The position numbers and the translations under genes were made by a program. Shown in pieces: positions 1 to 5,771 of a stretch of 17,335 nucleotides of DNA. Source of the DNA: an uncultured Eubacteriales bacterium (GTDB taxonomy: Bacteria; Bacillota; Clostridia; Christensenellales; CAG-138); the NCBI GenBank assembly GCA_900543475.1, contig UQRU01000041.1, positions 1 to 17,335 on the forward strand, written 5' to 3'. Every line of letters begins with the position of its first letter. Position 1 is the stretch's first letter. The notes under the pieces were generated by a model. It was not told the origin of the DNA, searched no databases, and saw only the letters and a list, made by a program, of their open reading frames with translations.

Positions 1-59
1 GGGGGGGGGGGGTTTTGGCGGGGCTTCCCGGTAAAAACCGGCCGCCGCCCCCCGCCGCC
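1..59. other. Poly-G run and GC-rich hairpin at the window edge
   Basis: Twelve G residues open the window, followed by an interrupted hairpin: outer arms GGCGGGG (17-23) and CCCCGCC (50-56), inner arms CCGGT (28-32) and ACCGG (37-41). Read leftward it directly follows the ytxC-like stop codon, but there is no T run after it, so it is at best a weak terminator. The G homopolymer may be a contig-end artefact. Confidence 0.4.
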
Positions 60-818
60 TCAGGTATAGATCCGCACCCGGTCCTCAAATACCCGCTTCA
101 GGGTATCCGCTAGATCCTGGGCCAGCCCGCCGGAAAGGTCATAAACGGTGATCCGCTCCGGCGCCAACCCTACCAACACGCTCATGACCCCATCCCCTGT
201 GCAGCGGGCATAATCGATGCGGCTATCCTGGTCGTCCGTCATGGTACAGCTGCCGTCTGGATTGAGCACGATGTACACGTCCCGCACCTGGGGGGAACGG
301 AGCTGCACAAAGGCGGAGAGCACATGCATCAGCTCCCAATATTCCTCATGAAGCAGCAATTCCTCCGCCGCCCGCATGACGCAGATCTCCCACTCCCGTA
401 ATACATCCTGCATGCGAAAGCGCATAAACCCTTCCAAATTCAGGTGCTTTTCTTCCGCGTAAAATCCCATTAACTCCCGTAGGATAGCGTCTGCGCCAGC
501 GTTTTGGGGGCACGCCCTGGAAAGCTTTACCGCTTCGGGCAAGATCCTGCGTTTTTCCTCCAGCCCTAAGGGCAGGTCATTTACCATGCGGGCCAATTCA
601 AAATGCGCCAGATCCCACAATAACATCCCCTGTAAAACCCGACACCACCGTTCTAGATCTCCCGCTTGTTCAATGGAAAACTGTATATGATCCTTCCCCG
701 CTTCCAGCTGTTGCAAAATTTCTGCATCCCCCGGATCTATCGCCATCAGCCGGCGTAAGGCCAACTTGCCGATGTCCACTTGATATTCCCGTGTGCCCGC
801 TGAGCACGATTGCGCCAT
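60..818 (-). CDS. ytxC: YtxC-like sporulation-family protein
   Basis: The 252-aa product resembles the YtxC family (putative sporulation proteins of Bacilli and Clostridia, molecular role unknown). What I recognise is the mid-protein motif LNLEGFMRFRMQ, then an EEYWELMHVLSAFV segment, an NPDGS turn, the LVGLAPERITVYD strand and a C-terminal LKRVFEDRVRIYT. These correspond to the family's 'NIEGFVRFRL', 'EYxEFIxLLxYFV', 'APxxI' and 'FEGRV' blocks. The usual cysteine-containing C-terminal tail after FEGRV is absent, because the protein ends there. The frame stays open to 938, but I chose the ATG at 818 because AAGGAG lies 6 nt upstream and the upstream 40 residues look non-conserved (many R/K/P). 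No soluble enzymatic motif, signal peptide or membrane segment is seen. The gene appears monocistronic. Identity is from remembered family patterns, not a search. Confidence 0.8.
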   Translation of the reverse strand: MAQSCSAGTREYQVDIGKLALRRLMAIDPGDAEILQQLEAGKDHIQFSIEQAGDLERWCRVLQGMLLWDLAHFELARMVNDLPLGLEEKRRILPEAVKLSRACPQNAGADAILRELMGFYAEEKHLNLEGFMRFRMQDVLREWEICVMRAAEELLLHEEYWELMHVLSAFVQLRSPQVRDVYIVLNPDGSCTMTDDQDSRIDYARCTGDGVMSVLVGLAPERITVYDLSGGLAQDLADTLKRVFEDRVRIYT

Positions 819-1004
819 ACGCTTCTCCTTCTTCCTTACGAGCCGCCCGCTCTGCCGGCGAGTCTCCTTTTTTGCAGGATATGCCGCGGGCCGGGCAGGT
901 GTGTTATCTGCTTTAGTATGCCATTGGTTCATGCCCATATTTCAAAGAAAAATTTCCCACGCAGTTTCGGCAGTTTGTCTTGATTGTTATACTATAAACA
1001 ATTC

Positions 1005-1033
1005 TTGACAAAATGTGTCCCTGCCGGTATACT
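1005..1033 (+). promoter_or_regulatory. Sigma-A-type promoter of a candidate small RNA
   Basis: TTGACA (1005-1010), a 17-bp spacer and TATACT (1028-1033): a perfect -35 and a 5/6 -10 at ideal spacing. Predicted start is near A1040. No protein-coding gene begins downstream on this strand; an intrinsic terminator follows at 1111-1148. Confidence 0.75.
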
Positions 1034-1039
1034 ATCCCT

Positions 1040-1148
1040 ATTCTTGTTTATGCTGCTTGGGTTTGAGCTTTTGCAGGTAGTTTAACCCCAAAATGTATGA
1101 TTTTCCCCTTTGTCCGTCCTTTGTTTATCTTAGGGCGGGCATTTTTTT
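1040..1148 (+). ncRNA. Candidate small RNA, about 105 nt
   Basis: A near-consensus promoter at 1005-1033 and a strong intrinsic terminator at 1111-1148 bracket about 105 nt with no plausible gene. The only ORF inside is 11 codons (ATG at 1050, TAA ending at 1085) with no ribosome binding site. The stretch 1101-1119 is pyrimidine rich, with CCCC, GTCC and GTCC motifs before and into the terminator stem. C-rich single-stranded motifs are how several Firmicutes small RNAs pair with Shine-Dalgarno sequences, so trans-acting regulation is a reasonable guess. The transcript lies in the gap between the divergent ytxC-like gene and the tail of the amidohydrolase, and is not antisense to either coding region. 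It does not show the hallmarks of SRP RNA, tmRNA, RNase P RNA or a tRNA. I do not recognise a known family. Confidence 0.5.
1111..1148 (+). terminator. Intrinsic terminator of the candidate small RNA
   Basis: A 10-bp stem (1111-1120 with 1132-1141, including two G-U pairs), an 11-nt loop and seven T residues (1142-1148). It points rightward, although both neighbouring genes are on the other strand, so it must end a transcript begun in this gap. Confidence 0.8.
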
Positions 1149-1208
1149 GCGGTGCTCCTTAGCGTCCTGTTTTCCCAGGCAGGGTCTTGGTTTGGCAGGA
1201 TCGTAACA

Positions 1209-1250
1209 ATAACAAAAGCGGCATGTAGGCGGATTCGCCCCATAGCCGCT
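1209..1250 (-). terminator. Intrinsic terminator after the M20 amidohydrolase
   Basis: Read leftward, AGCGGC (1250-1245) pairs with GCCGCT (1222-1217), with an inner GGCG/CGCC stem. It is followed by TTTTGTTATTGTT. It lies 34 bp past the amidohydrolase stop codon and closes that transcript. Confidence 0.65.
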
Positions 1251-1283
1251 TCTCTTGTGCCAGGCAAAAAGGAAAGGCGTGGA

Positions 1284-2444
1284 TCAAGCTTTTTTACGCC
1301 ACAAACCGATCAGCCGAGCATACAGCTCCACCCCTAGCAAAAGATTTTCCTCATCAAAATCGAATTTACAATTATGAAGGGGCTGCTGGTTTTTCCCGCC
1401 CTGTATCCCCAGGAATACAAACAACCCTGGGATGCTTTGCTGGTAATAAGCGAAATCCTCCGCCGCCATCACAGGCTCCACCAGTTCAACATCTTCCATG
1501 CTATCCAGGTAGGTATAAAAATCCTCCACCAGGGGTCTGGGATTATTGACGCAGGGATAGTGCATCAACTCTTTGAACTCAAACTTTGCGCCAGTGGCCA
1601 TAGACAGCCCCTGTACCATGGAACCCACCCGCTGCCGCAGCTGGTCGTATACCGCTGGGCTAAATACCCGCAAGGTTCCGCTAAGCTTCACTTCGTCGGC
1701 AATGACGTTATGGGCCACCCCGCCTTGGATCTTTCCGATGGTCAGCAGCACGTCCTGATGGGGGTCCACATTGCGGGTGATGGCGGTCTGCAAAACCGTG
1801 ATCAGTTCCGCTGCGCATACGATGGCATCCACTCCCATTTGCGGGCTGGCGCCATGGGCGCTTTTCCCGTGGACCAGCATATCAAACTCGCAGGTCTGGG
1901 CCATCATGGGGCCCCAACGCACCCCCACCTTGCCGGCTGTAACCGTTGGCCATACATGCATCCCATAGATCCGATCCACGTGGGGATGTTCCAGCGCGCC
2001 CTCCTGGATCATGATGCGGGCGCCGCCTTTTCCTTCCTCAGCCGGCTGAAATAGCAATACTACATTCTTGGCCAACTTTTCCCGGTTGGCTTGTATCAAC
2101 CTTGCCGCCAACAGCAGCATGGTCATATGCCCGTCATGGCCGCAACCGTGCATGCTGCCTGGATGGGTGGAAGCATAGGGCGCCTCCGTTAGCTCGCTGG
2201 TGGGGATCCCATCCATATCCGCCCGCAGCGCAATGGTCTCCTGGGCCCCCGGCGCCAGAAAAACCGCCTTGATGCCGGTCGTCGCCAAGGTTTCCAGCCG
2301 GTCCGGCTCGCAGGCCTTCAGCTGTTCCATAACAAAGGCATGGGTCTTAAACAGATCAAATCCAGTTTCCGGGATCCTATGGAGCGCCTGACGAAGCTGG
2401 ATGCAATCCTGTAATAGGGCTTGCACCTGGGGATGCAATTGCAT
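1284..2444 (-). CDS. M20-family amidohydrolase (aminoacylase / hippurate hydrolase type)
   Basis: A 386-aa cytoplasmic metallohydrolase of the M20D peptidase group, which removes N-acyl groups from amino acids or related amides (hippurate, N-acetyl-diaminopimelate, indole-acetyl amino acids). The usual elements are present in order: LRQALHRIPETGF at the start, ALRADMDGIP, the metal-binding HGCGHDGHM block, the catalytic FQPAEEGKGG segment, the ligand YGMHVWP, and a C-terminal PLHNCKFDFDEENLL with the last metal histidine. Length is normal for the family (about 390 aa) and there is no signal peptide. The ATG at 2444 is preceded by GAGAGG at 12 nt, rather far, but the family's N-terminal motif requires a start near here. 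Substrate cannot be read from sequence. The gene has its own terminator, and a 193-bp gap separates it from the upstream gene, so it is probably transcribed alone. Confidence 0.9.
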   Translation of the reverse strand: MQLHPQVQALLQDCIQLRQALHRIPETGFDLFKTHAFVMEQLKACEPDRLETLATTGIKAVFLAPGAQETIALRADMDGIPTSELTEAPYASTHPGSMHGCGHDGHMTMLLLAARLIQANREKLAKNVVLLFQPAEEGKGGARIMIQEGALEHPHVDRIYGMHVWPTVTAGKVGVRWGPMMAQTCEFDMLVHGKSAHGASPQMGVDAIVCAAELITVLQTAITRNVDPHQDVLLTIGKIQGGVAHNVIADEVKLSGTLRVFSPAVYDQLRQRVGSMVQGLSMATGAKFEFKELMHYPCVNNPRPLVEDFYTYLDSMEDVELVEPVMAAEDFAYYQQSIPGLFVFLGIQGGKNQQPLHNCKFDFDEENLLLGVELYARLIGLWRKKA

Positions 2445-2629
2445 AAAATTAAAAAACCTCTCTTCCTGACCGCCGGCTTACATGGGCATGGACGCTATAG
2501 AGACGATGGCTTTCGGGTAGAATTGGGAACGTCCCTGCTCGCATACCGGGCATTAGCCCGCCTGCTGCTAGGACAGCCTCCTGCCAATATGGGGCGTTCA
2601 TCTGATAGACCTAGCTTAACACATGCCAA
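2445..2629 (-). promoter_or_regulatory. Possible promoter and structured leader of the amidohydrolase gene
   Basis: Read leftward, TTGGCA (2629-2624), 16 bp and TATCAG (2607-2602) form a weak promoter candidate just after the preceding stop codon. The ~150-nt leader that would follow is G+C rich and can fold, with CGGGC/GCCCG around a 4-nt loop and GGGA/TCCC arms. It ends in a poly-T stretch between GAGAGG and the ATG. I could not match it to a T-box or to the riboswitch classes I know, so regulation is only a possibility. Confidence 0.3.
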
Positions 2630-2637
2630 GGCGCTTT

Positions 2638-3954
2638 TCAATGGTCCCTGCCGGATTTCCTGTATTCCTGCCGCTTAGGCCGGATCCCGCCCCCGGCCAT
2701 AAGGCCAGACAGGCTTCCCGCTGCCAGCAACGCGGGAAGGGCCCAGGAGCCTCCTTGGCCAGTCTTTGGCAAAAAAAGCTGCCTATCTACTGGCTCCCCT
2801 TCTCCCTGGGGTATGGGTATGGAAGGTACCGCCTGGCCTGCATCTATTGCCATGGAGTTGCCAGGCTGTTGGCCATCATCCAGCCCATTGGGTCTGATCA
2901 CATCCTGGTCCCCCTGGTAGACAGGAGGCGTGGTCCCCAAAACATACCAGCCATCCGTATCCCTCGTCGCATATAAGCCAGGGGAAAGCCATTCCTCCTT
3001 CGGCGCCTCCCGGTATCGTCCGCCCTGCAACAGCAGCCCGTCGCCGCCTACCACTTTGCCATCCAACCGGACCTGCGCCCCCTCCAAAATGGTCAATGTT
3101 CCGCCATCCAACTTGAGCGCTGTGTCTCCTGTAAGGGTCCCATCCCCGCACAGTTCCACCTCCCATCCGGGCGCGGCGTATATTTCTATCGCCACGCCCG
3201 CAGGCTCCATTGCTTGAACAGCGGCATCCTCCAAATACAGCACGCTTTTTTCCCCTGGGGCAACCTCCTGCCCAGTAGGCCCTGTGTGCAAAAGCAGGCC
3301 GCCCAGCTTCCCTTGGATCTGGATATCCCCATCCATTGCCAGACTGCCGGCCAGTTTCTCCACCGCAAATCCCGCGTCCCTTCCAATTAATTGGCCGCCG
3401 TCTAATTCTAGCACCTGGTCTGAATGATCCCGTAAGGCAACGGCGCCTTCCACCTGTATCTTTCCGCCATATTCCTGAATGGACACTTTGCCCGTTTCAT
3501 TTACAATGGCGACTCCTCCAGGCCCTAACGCCTGGTATATCCCGCTTTGTATGGTTAAGCCCCGTTGGGAATTGACCAAAATGCCCTGCTTTGTTCCCTG
3601 GATGCCGCCCCCAGCTACCCCGCTCTTTAGAGTCATGGCGCCATATCCCGTGTGGGTCAATGCCGTATCCTCTGTCCCAGTTAACATGTGCCCGTTTAGA
3701 TCCAAAGTGATCGAATACATCCCCCTGTATTCCACAGACTCCTGAAGGGATTCCTGCAAGGTGATCTGGGCAAAATTATTGGCCACCTGGTCCAAGGCTT
3801 CCTGCAACGTTGCATAATAGGTTTCCTGGGCCTGGGGCCCCATACCCTGCTGTAACCGGACGGCTTTTCCGTTTATGGCCCTGGCGTTGCTCCCGGCCAA
3901 TACGATAAGCCAGCATACGCACAATCCTACGGTAATGGAAACACCCTTACGCAA
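2638..3954 (-). CDS. LPXTG sortase-anchored surface protein with beta-solenoid-like repeats
   Basis: The 438-aa product has all parts of a wall-anchored protein. There is a signal peptide (residues 1-26, RK then a hydrophobic core ending NARA). A long exported region follows, then the sortase motif LPKTG (395-399), a hydrophobic helix and a positively charged tail (RPKRQEYRK). The body has many short glycine-rich strands of the pattern 'LxLDGGxLxI', 'GGGIQGT' and 'LTIQSGIYQ', as in right-handed parallel beta-helix or pectate-lyase-like adhesins and carbohydrate-active proteins. No catalytic set can be pointed to. The start is TTG at 3954, with GGGG 8-9 nt upstream; no in-frame ATG lies nearby. 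It is preceded by an A+T-rich 190-bp gap with a 16-bp direct repeat. Likely role is surface exposure or adhesion; the ligand is unknown. Confidence 0.8.
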   Translation of the reverse strand: MRKGVSITVGLCVCWLIVLAGSNARAINGKAVRLQQGMGPQAQETYYATLQEALDQVANNFAQITLQESLQESVEYRGMYSITLDLNGHMLTGTEDTALTHTGYGAMTLKSGVAGGGIQGTKQGILVNSQRGLTIQSGIYQALGPGGVAIVNETGKVSIQEYGGKIQVEGAVALRDHSDQVLELDGGQLIGRDAGFAVEKLAGSLAMDGDIQIQGKLGGLLLHTGPTGQEVAPGEKSVLYLEDAAVQAMEPAGVAIEIYAAPGWEVELCGDGTLTGDTALKLDGGTLTILEGAQVRLDGKVVGGDGLLLQGGRYREAPKEEWLSPGLYATRDTDGWYVLGTTPPVYQGDQDVIRPNGLDDGQQPGNSMAIDAGQAVPSIPIPQGEGEPVDRQLFLPKTGQGGSWALPALLAAGSLSGLMAGGGIRPKRQEYRKSGRDH

Positions 3955-3990
3955 AAAAATCGCCCCTTTTTCATATTAAAATAATTTATT

Positions 3991-4038
3991 GGAATCTGTG
4001 TTCTATAATTTTTCTCAGATATGGAAATTGTGTTCTAT
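3991..4038. repeat. Two 16-bp direct repeats, 32 bp apart, upstream of the LPXTG gene
   Basis: The sequence ggaatctgtgttctat (3991-4006) recurs as ggaaattgtgttctat (4023-4038), with 14 of 16 matches and a period of 32 bp, close to three helical turns. They lie 37-84 bp before the TTG start of the LPXTG gene in A+T-rich DNA. They could be a tandem protein-binding site. I see no clearly placed promoter relative to them. Confidence 0.45.
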
Positions 4039-4087
4039 TTGAGTATAAATAATATAAAAAATTCGTCTGGCAATGAAATCGTATCAT

Positions 4088-4120
4088 AAAAAAAGAGAAA
4101 TTGCAACGAAGCAATTCCTC
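4088..4120 (-). terminator. Intrinsic terminator after the J-domain gene
   Basis: Read leftward, GAG and AATTGC (4120-4111) pair with GCAATT and CTC (4104-4095) around a TTCGTT loop, followed by seven T residues. It starts 26 bp past the J-domain stop codon and ends the DUF5685/J-domain transcript. Confidence 0.75.
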
Positions 4121-4145
4121 AAACGACGATTATGCTTAGAATTTG

Positions 4146-4766
4146 TCAGCACCAACAGCAGCAAGGCACGCCGAAGCTGCTAAAGCACATGGCGCCTGCG
4201 CAAATATCGCAAGGGCTACAATTGGACTGATATGCGCCGGCCTGTCTAGCATAGGGATTACCCGTATGGCGGATGGTATTATAGGCGCTGGCGTATTCTG
4301 CGTTGCCAGGCTCCTGCTGATAGGCGATGGTCAAGTATTCCCGCGCCTTGTCGAACCAGCCTTGCCTTAAATAGATAATGCCATAAAGATAATACCATTC
4401 CGCATTACGGATAGAGATATTATCCAGCACAGCCTTGGCAGCCTGAAGGTTGTTCTGCCCCAGGAACGCCCGGGCTCTTGCAAATTCCGTGGCATTGGGC
4501 CCGGCATAAGCGCTGCCGGCGCCGCTATAGCCTCCCCCATACCCTTGGCCGCTGCCCGGGCCCCGGTTTGCGCTGCCGCTGGATTTTTTGGTGAGGAATT
4601 CGTACGCCTCGTTGATCTCCACCAGCTTTTCATTGGCCACGGCTTTTAGATCCGGATCTGTATACCGGTCCGGATGGTATTTTTTCACCAACTGCAAGTA
4701 GGCTGCCCGGATCTCCTCTTGGGTGGCATTTTCGTTTACGCCCAGAACTTTATAGGGATTGTTCAT
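4146..4766 (-). CDS. J-domain (DnaJ-like) protein with TPR-like region and Cys-rich tail
   Basis: A 206-aa protein. Residues 1-62 are a J domain, the Hsp70-stimulating module, with the essential HPD at 31-33 (KKYHPDRYTDPD) and helix IV EINEAYEFL. Residues 63-92 are a Gly/Ser/Tyr linker. Residues 93-165 form TPR-like helical pairs (ARAFLGQNNLQAAKAVLDN, then YYLYGIIYLRQGWFDKAREYL). The last 24 residues hold eight cysteines, including CCC near the end, and may bind a metal. It lacks the DnaJ zinc-finger and C-terminal substrate domains, so it is a specialised co-chaperone rather than DnaJ itself. The ATG at 4766 has GGAGG 6 nt upstream and overlaps the end of the DUF5685 gene by 17 bp, which implies translational coupling. 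The client is unknown. Confidence 0.85.
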   Translation of the reverse strand: MNNPYKVLGVNENATQEEIRAAYLQLVKKYHPDRYTDPDLKAVANEKLVEINEAYEFLTKKSSGSANRGPGSGQGYGGGYSGAGSAYAGPNATEFARARAFLGQNNLQAAKAVLDNISIRNAEWYYLYGIIYLRQGWFDKAREYLTIAYQQEPGNAEYASAYNTIRHTGNPYARQAGAYQSNCSPCDICAGAMCFSSFGVPCCCWC

Positions 4767-5580
4767 CCTTATCCTCCAAAATGCGCCGGGTATTCCCCGG
4801 GCATCCTACATATATAATATTATCCAACAGCCCCTTGTGCAAGTCTATGCCCAGCAATTCATAGGCATCCGTGGCCTCGTTTAGGGACAAATGCAGCAAG
4901 AACGCCGCCTGCTCCCGGCTTGCGCCTGCCGCCAGAAAGGGATTGTACGCGCCCTTCTCCCGGTCCTTATGCCGGTCATCCCAGGCGTCTATCAAATACA
5001 CCCACCGGCCAAGATGATATAGCACATGGGGCATCACCCGTCCGCTGCTACCAGTAAGGGGGGCGGCCCGCCCCACTGCCCGCATCATACGGGCAAAGGC
5101 ATCTGCCGGGGCATCCAGCTCCTTGCAATTTTCCTTTTCCAGCGCCGTCAATTCCCGAATCCCTGCCTCCACCGCCTGGGCCAGCTCCGGGGCGCGCTGC
5201 TCTGCCCGTCGCGCATATCCCCGCCACGCCATACGGCCCAGACCTGCAAGGGGCTTTCTTTCGTCCTGCCAATCGTCCTGCATCTTATACCAGGCAAGCA
5301 ACACGTTCAGATCCGCCCCATAGGCCACCGGCCAACAAGGAGAGGCCATAGGGCGCTTCGGGGTAGGCTTGTAAGGGCACCGGGCCATGTCCCACCCTCC
5401 TAAGCCGCTGGCGCCAGAAAGCAGCAAGGCGATAAACGCGCAATCATAGCTCAAGCCCAATCGGGCTGTTTGGCCATAACGATGCCCCAGCTCCCTACAT
5501 AGGCCGCAATACCACGCCTTATATTCCTTTTCCTCCCGGATCCGCAATTCCGGCCGGCAGGGAGCGATATATCCAAACAT
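4750..5580 (-). CDS. DUF5685-family protein
   Basis: A 276-aa protein recognised as DUF5685 from its start (MFGYIAPCRPELRIRE, then YKAWYCGLCRELGHRYG) and the LSYDCAFIALLL segment. There is no signal peptide or clear membrane span. Cysteines C8, C25, C28, C68 and C82 could form a metal site. Two acidic helix motifs stand out: KMQDDWQDE (DDxxD at 102-106) and YLIDAWDDRHKD (198-206), about 95 residues apart. This spacing and helical content recall the all-alpha isoprenoid synthase fold, but that link is my inference. No function is established for the family to my knowledge. It is the first gene of a two-gene unit with the J-domain protein, sharing the promoter at 5615-5642, so the co-chaperone may act on it. 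GGAG lies just upstream of the ATG. Confidence 0.8.
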   Translation of the reverse strand: MFGYIAPCRPELRIREEKEYKAWYCGLCRELGHRYGQTARLGLSYDCAFIALLLSGASGLGGWDMARCPYKPTPKRPMASPCWPVAYGADLNVLLAWYKMQDDWQDERKPLAGLGRMAWRGYARRAEQRAPELAQAVEAGIRELTALEKENCKELDAPADAFARMMRAVGRAAPLTGSSGRVMPHVLYHLGRWVYLIDAWDDRHKDREKGAYNPFLAAGASREQAAFLLHLSLNEATDAYELLGIDLHKGLLDNIIYVGCPGNTRRILEDKDEQSL

Positions 5581-5614
5581 GTTCTCCAGCCCTGTTTCTC
5601 ATTCTTTCAGGATT

Positions 5615-5642
5615 ATTGTACCATTTTTCTAGCATTGTACAA
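5615..5642 (-). promoter_or_regulatory. Promoter of the DUF5685 / J-domain unit
   Basis: Read leftward, TTGTAC (5642-5637), a 16-bp spacer and TACAAT (5620-5615). It lies 35 bp before the DUF5685 ATG and is divergent from the BMP operon promoter. Confidence 0.6.
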
Positions 5643-5692
5643 TGATTTTTTGGCAGTCATGTGTTATTTGTGCTACGAAATTGAAAAGCGGT

Positions 5693-5721
5693 TTGAAATG
5701 CGCCCGTATATCTGCTATAAT
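5693..5721 (+). promoter_or_regulatory. Promoter of the BMP nucleoside-import operon
   Basis: TTGAAA (5693-5698), 17 bp and TATAAT (5716-5721), with an extended TGC before the -10. The predicted start near 5728 gives a ~44-nt leader. Confidence 0.8.
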
Positions 5722-5734
5722 TTGTAATATATCA

Positions 5735-5764
5735 TGCCGCGTTATGCGCGGCAAAATAAGGAGG
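5735..5764 (+). promoter_or_regulatory. 5' UTR hairpin and strong RBS of the BMP gene
   Basis: TGCCGCG (5735-5741) and CGCGGCA (5747-5753) form a perfect 7-bp stem with a 5-nt loop almost at the predicted 5' end of the mRNA. AAGGAGG follows (5758-5764), 7 nt from the ATG. A 5'-terminal stem usually protects mRNA from decay, which would suit a highly expressed binding protein. Confidence 0.6.
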
Positions 5765-5771
5765 AAAGAAT

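Noticed and set aside
988..993. Second TATACT upstream of the small RNA promoter
   Set aside because: No -35-like hexamer at suitable distance.
1050..1085. 11-codon ORF within the candidate small RNA, possible leader peptide
   Set aside because: No ribosome binding site and only ~10 nt from the predicted transcription start. There is also no downstream gene to attenuate.
1374..2054. 226-codon rightward frame opposite the M20 gene
   Set aside because: Lies entirely antisense to a well-supported amidohydrolase whose metal-binding motifs are intact. It is a by-product of G+C-rich codon bias.
2524..2535. Shared 12-mer gggaacgtccct here and inside the recombinase gene near 15019, considered as an attachment-site pair
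   Set aside because: It is a short near-palindrome inside coding sequence in one case and far from the element junction in the other, so it is most simply coincidence.
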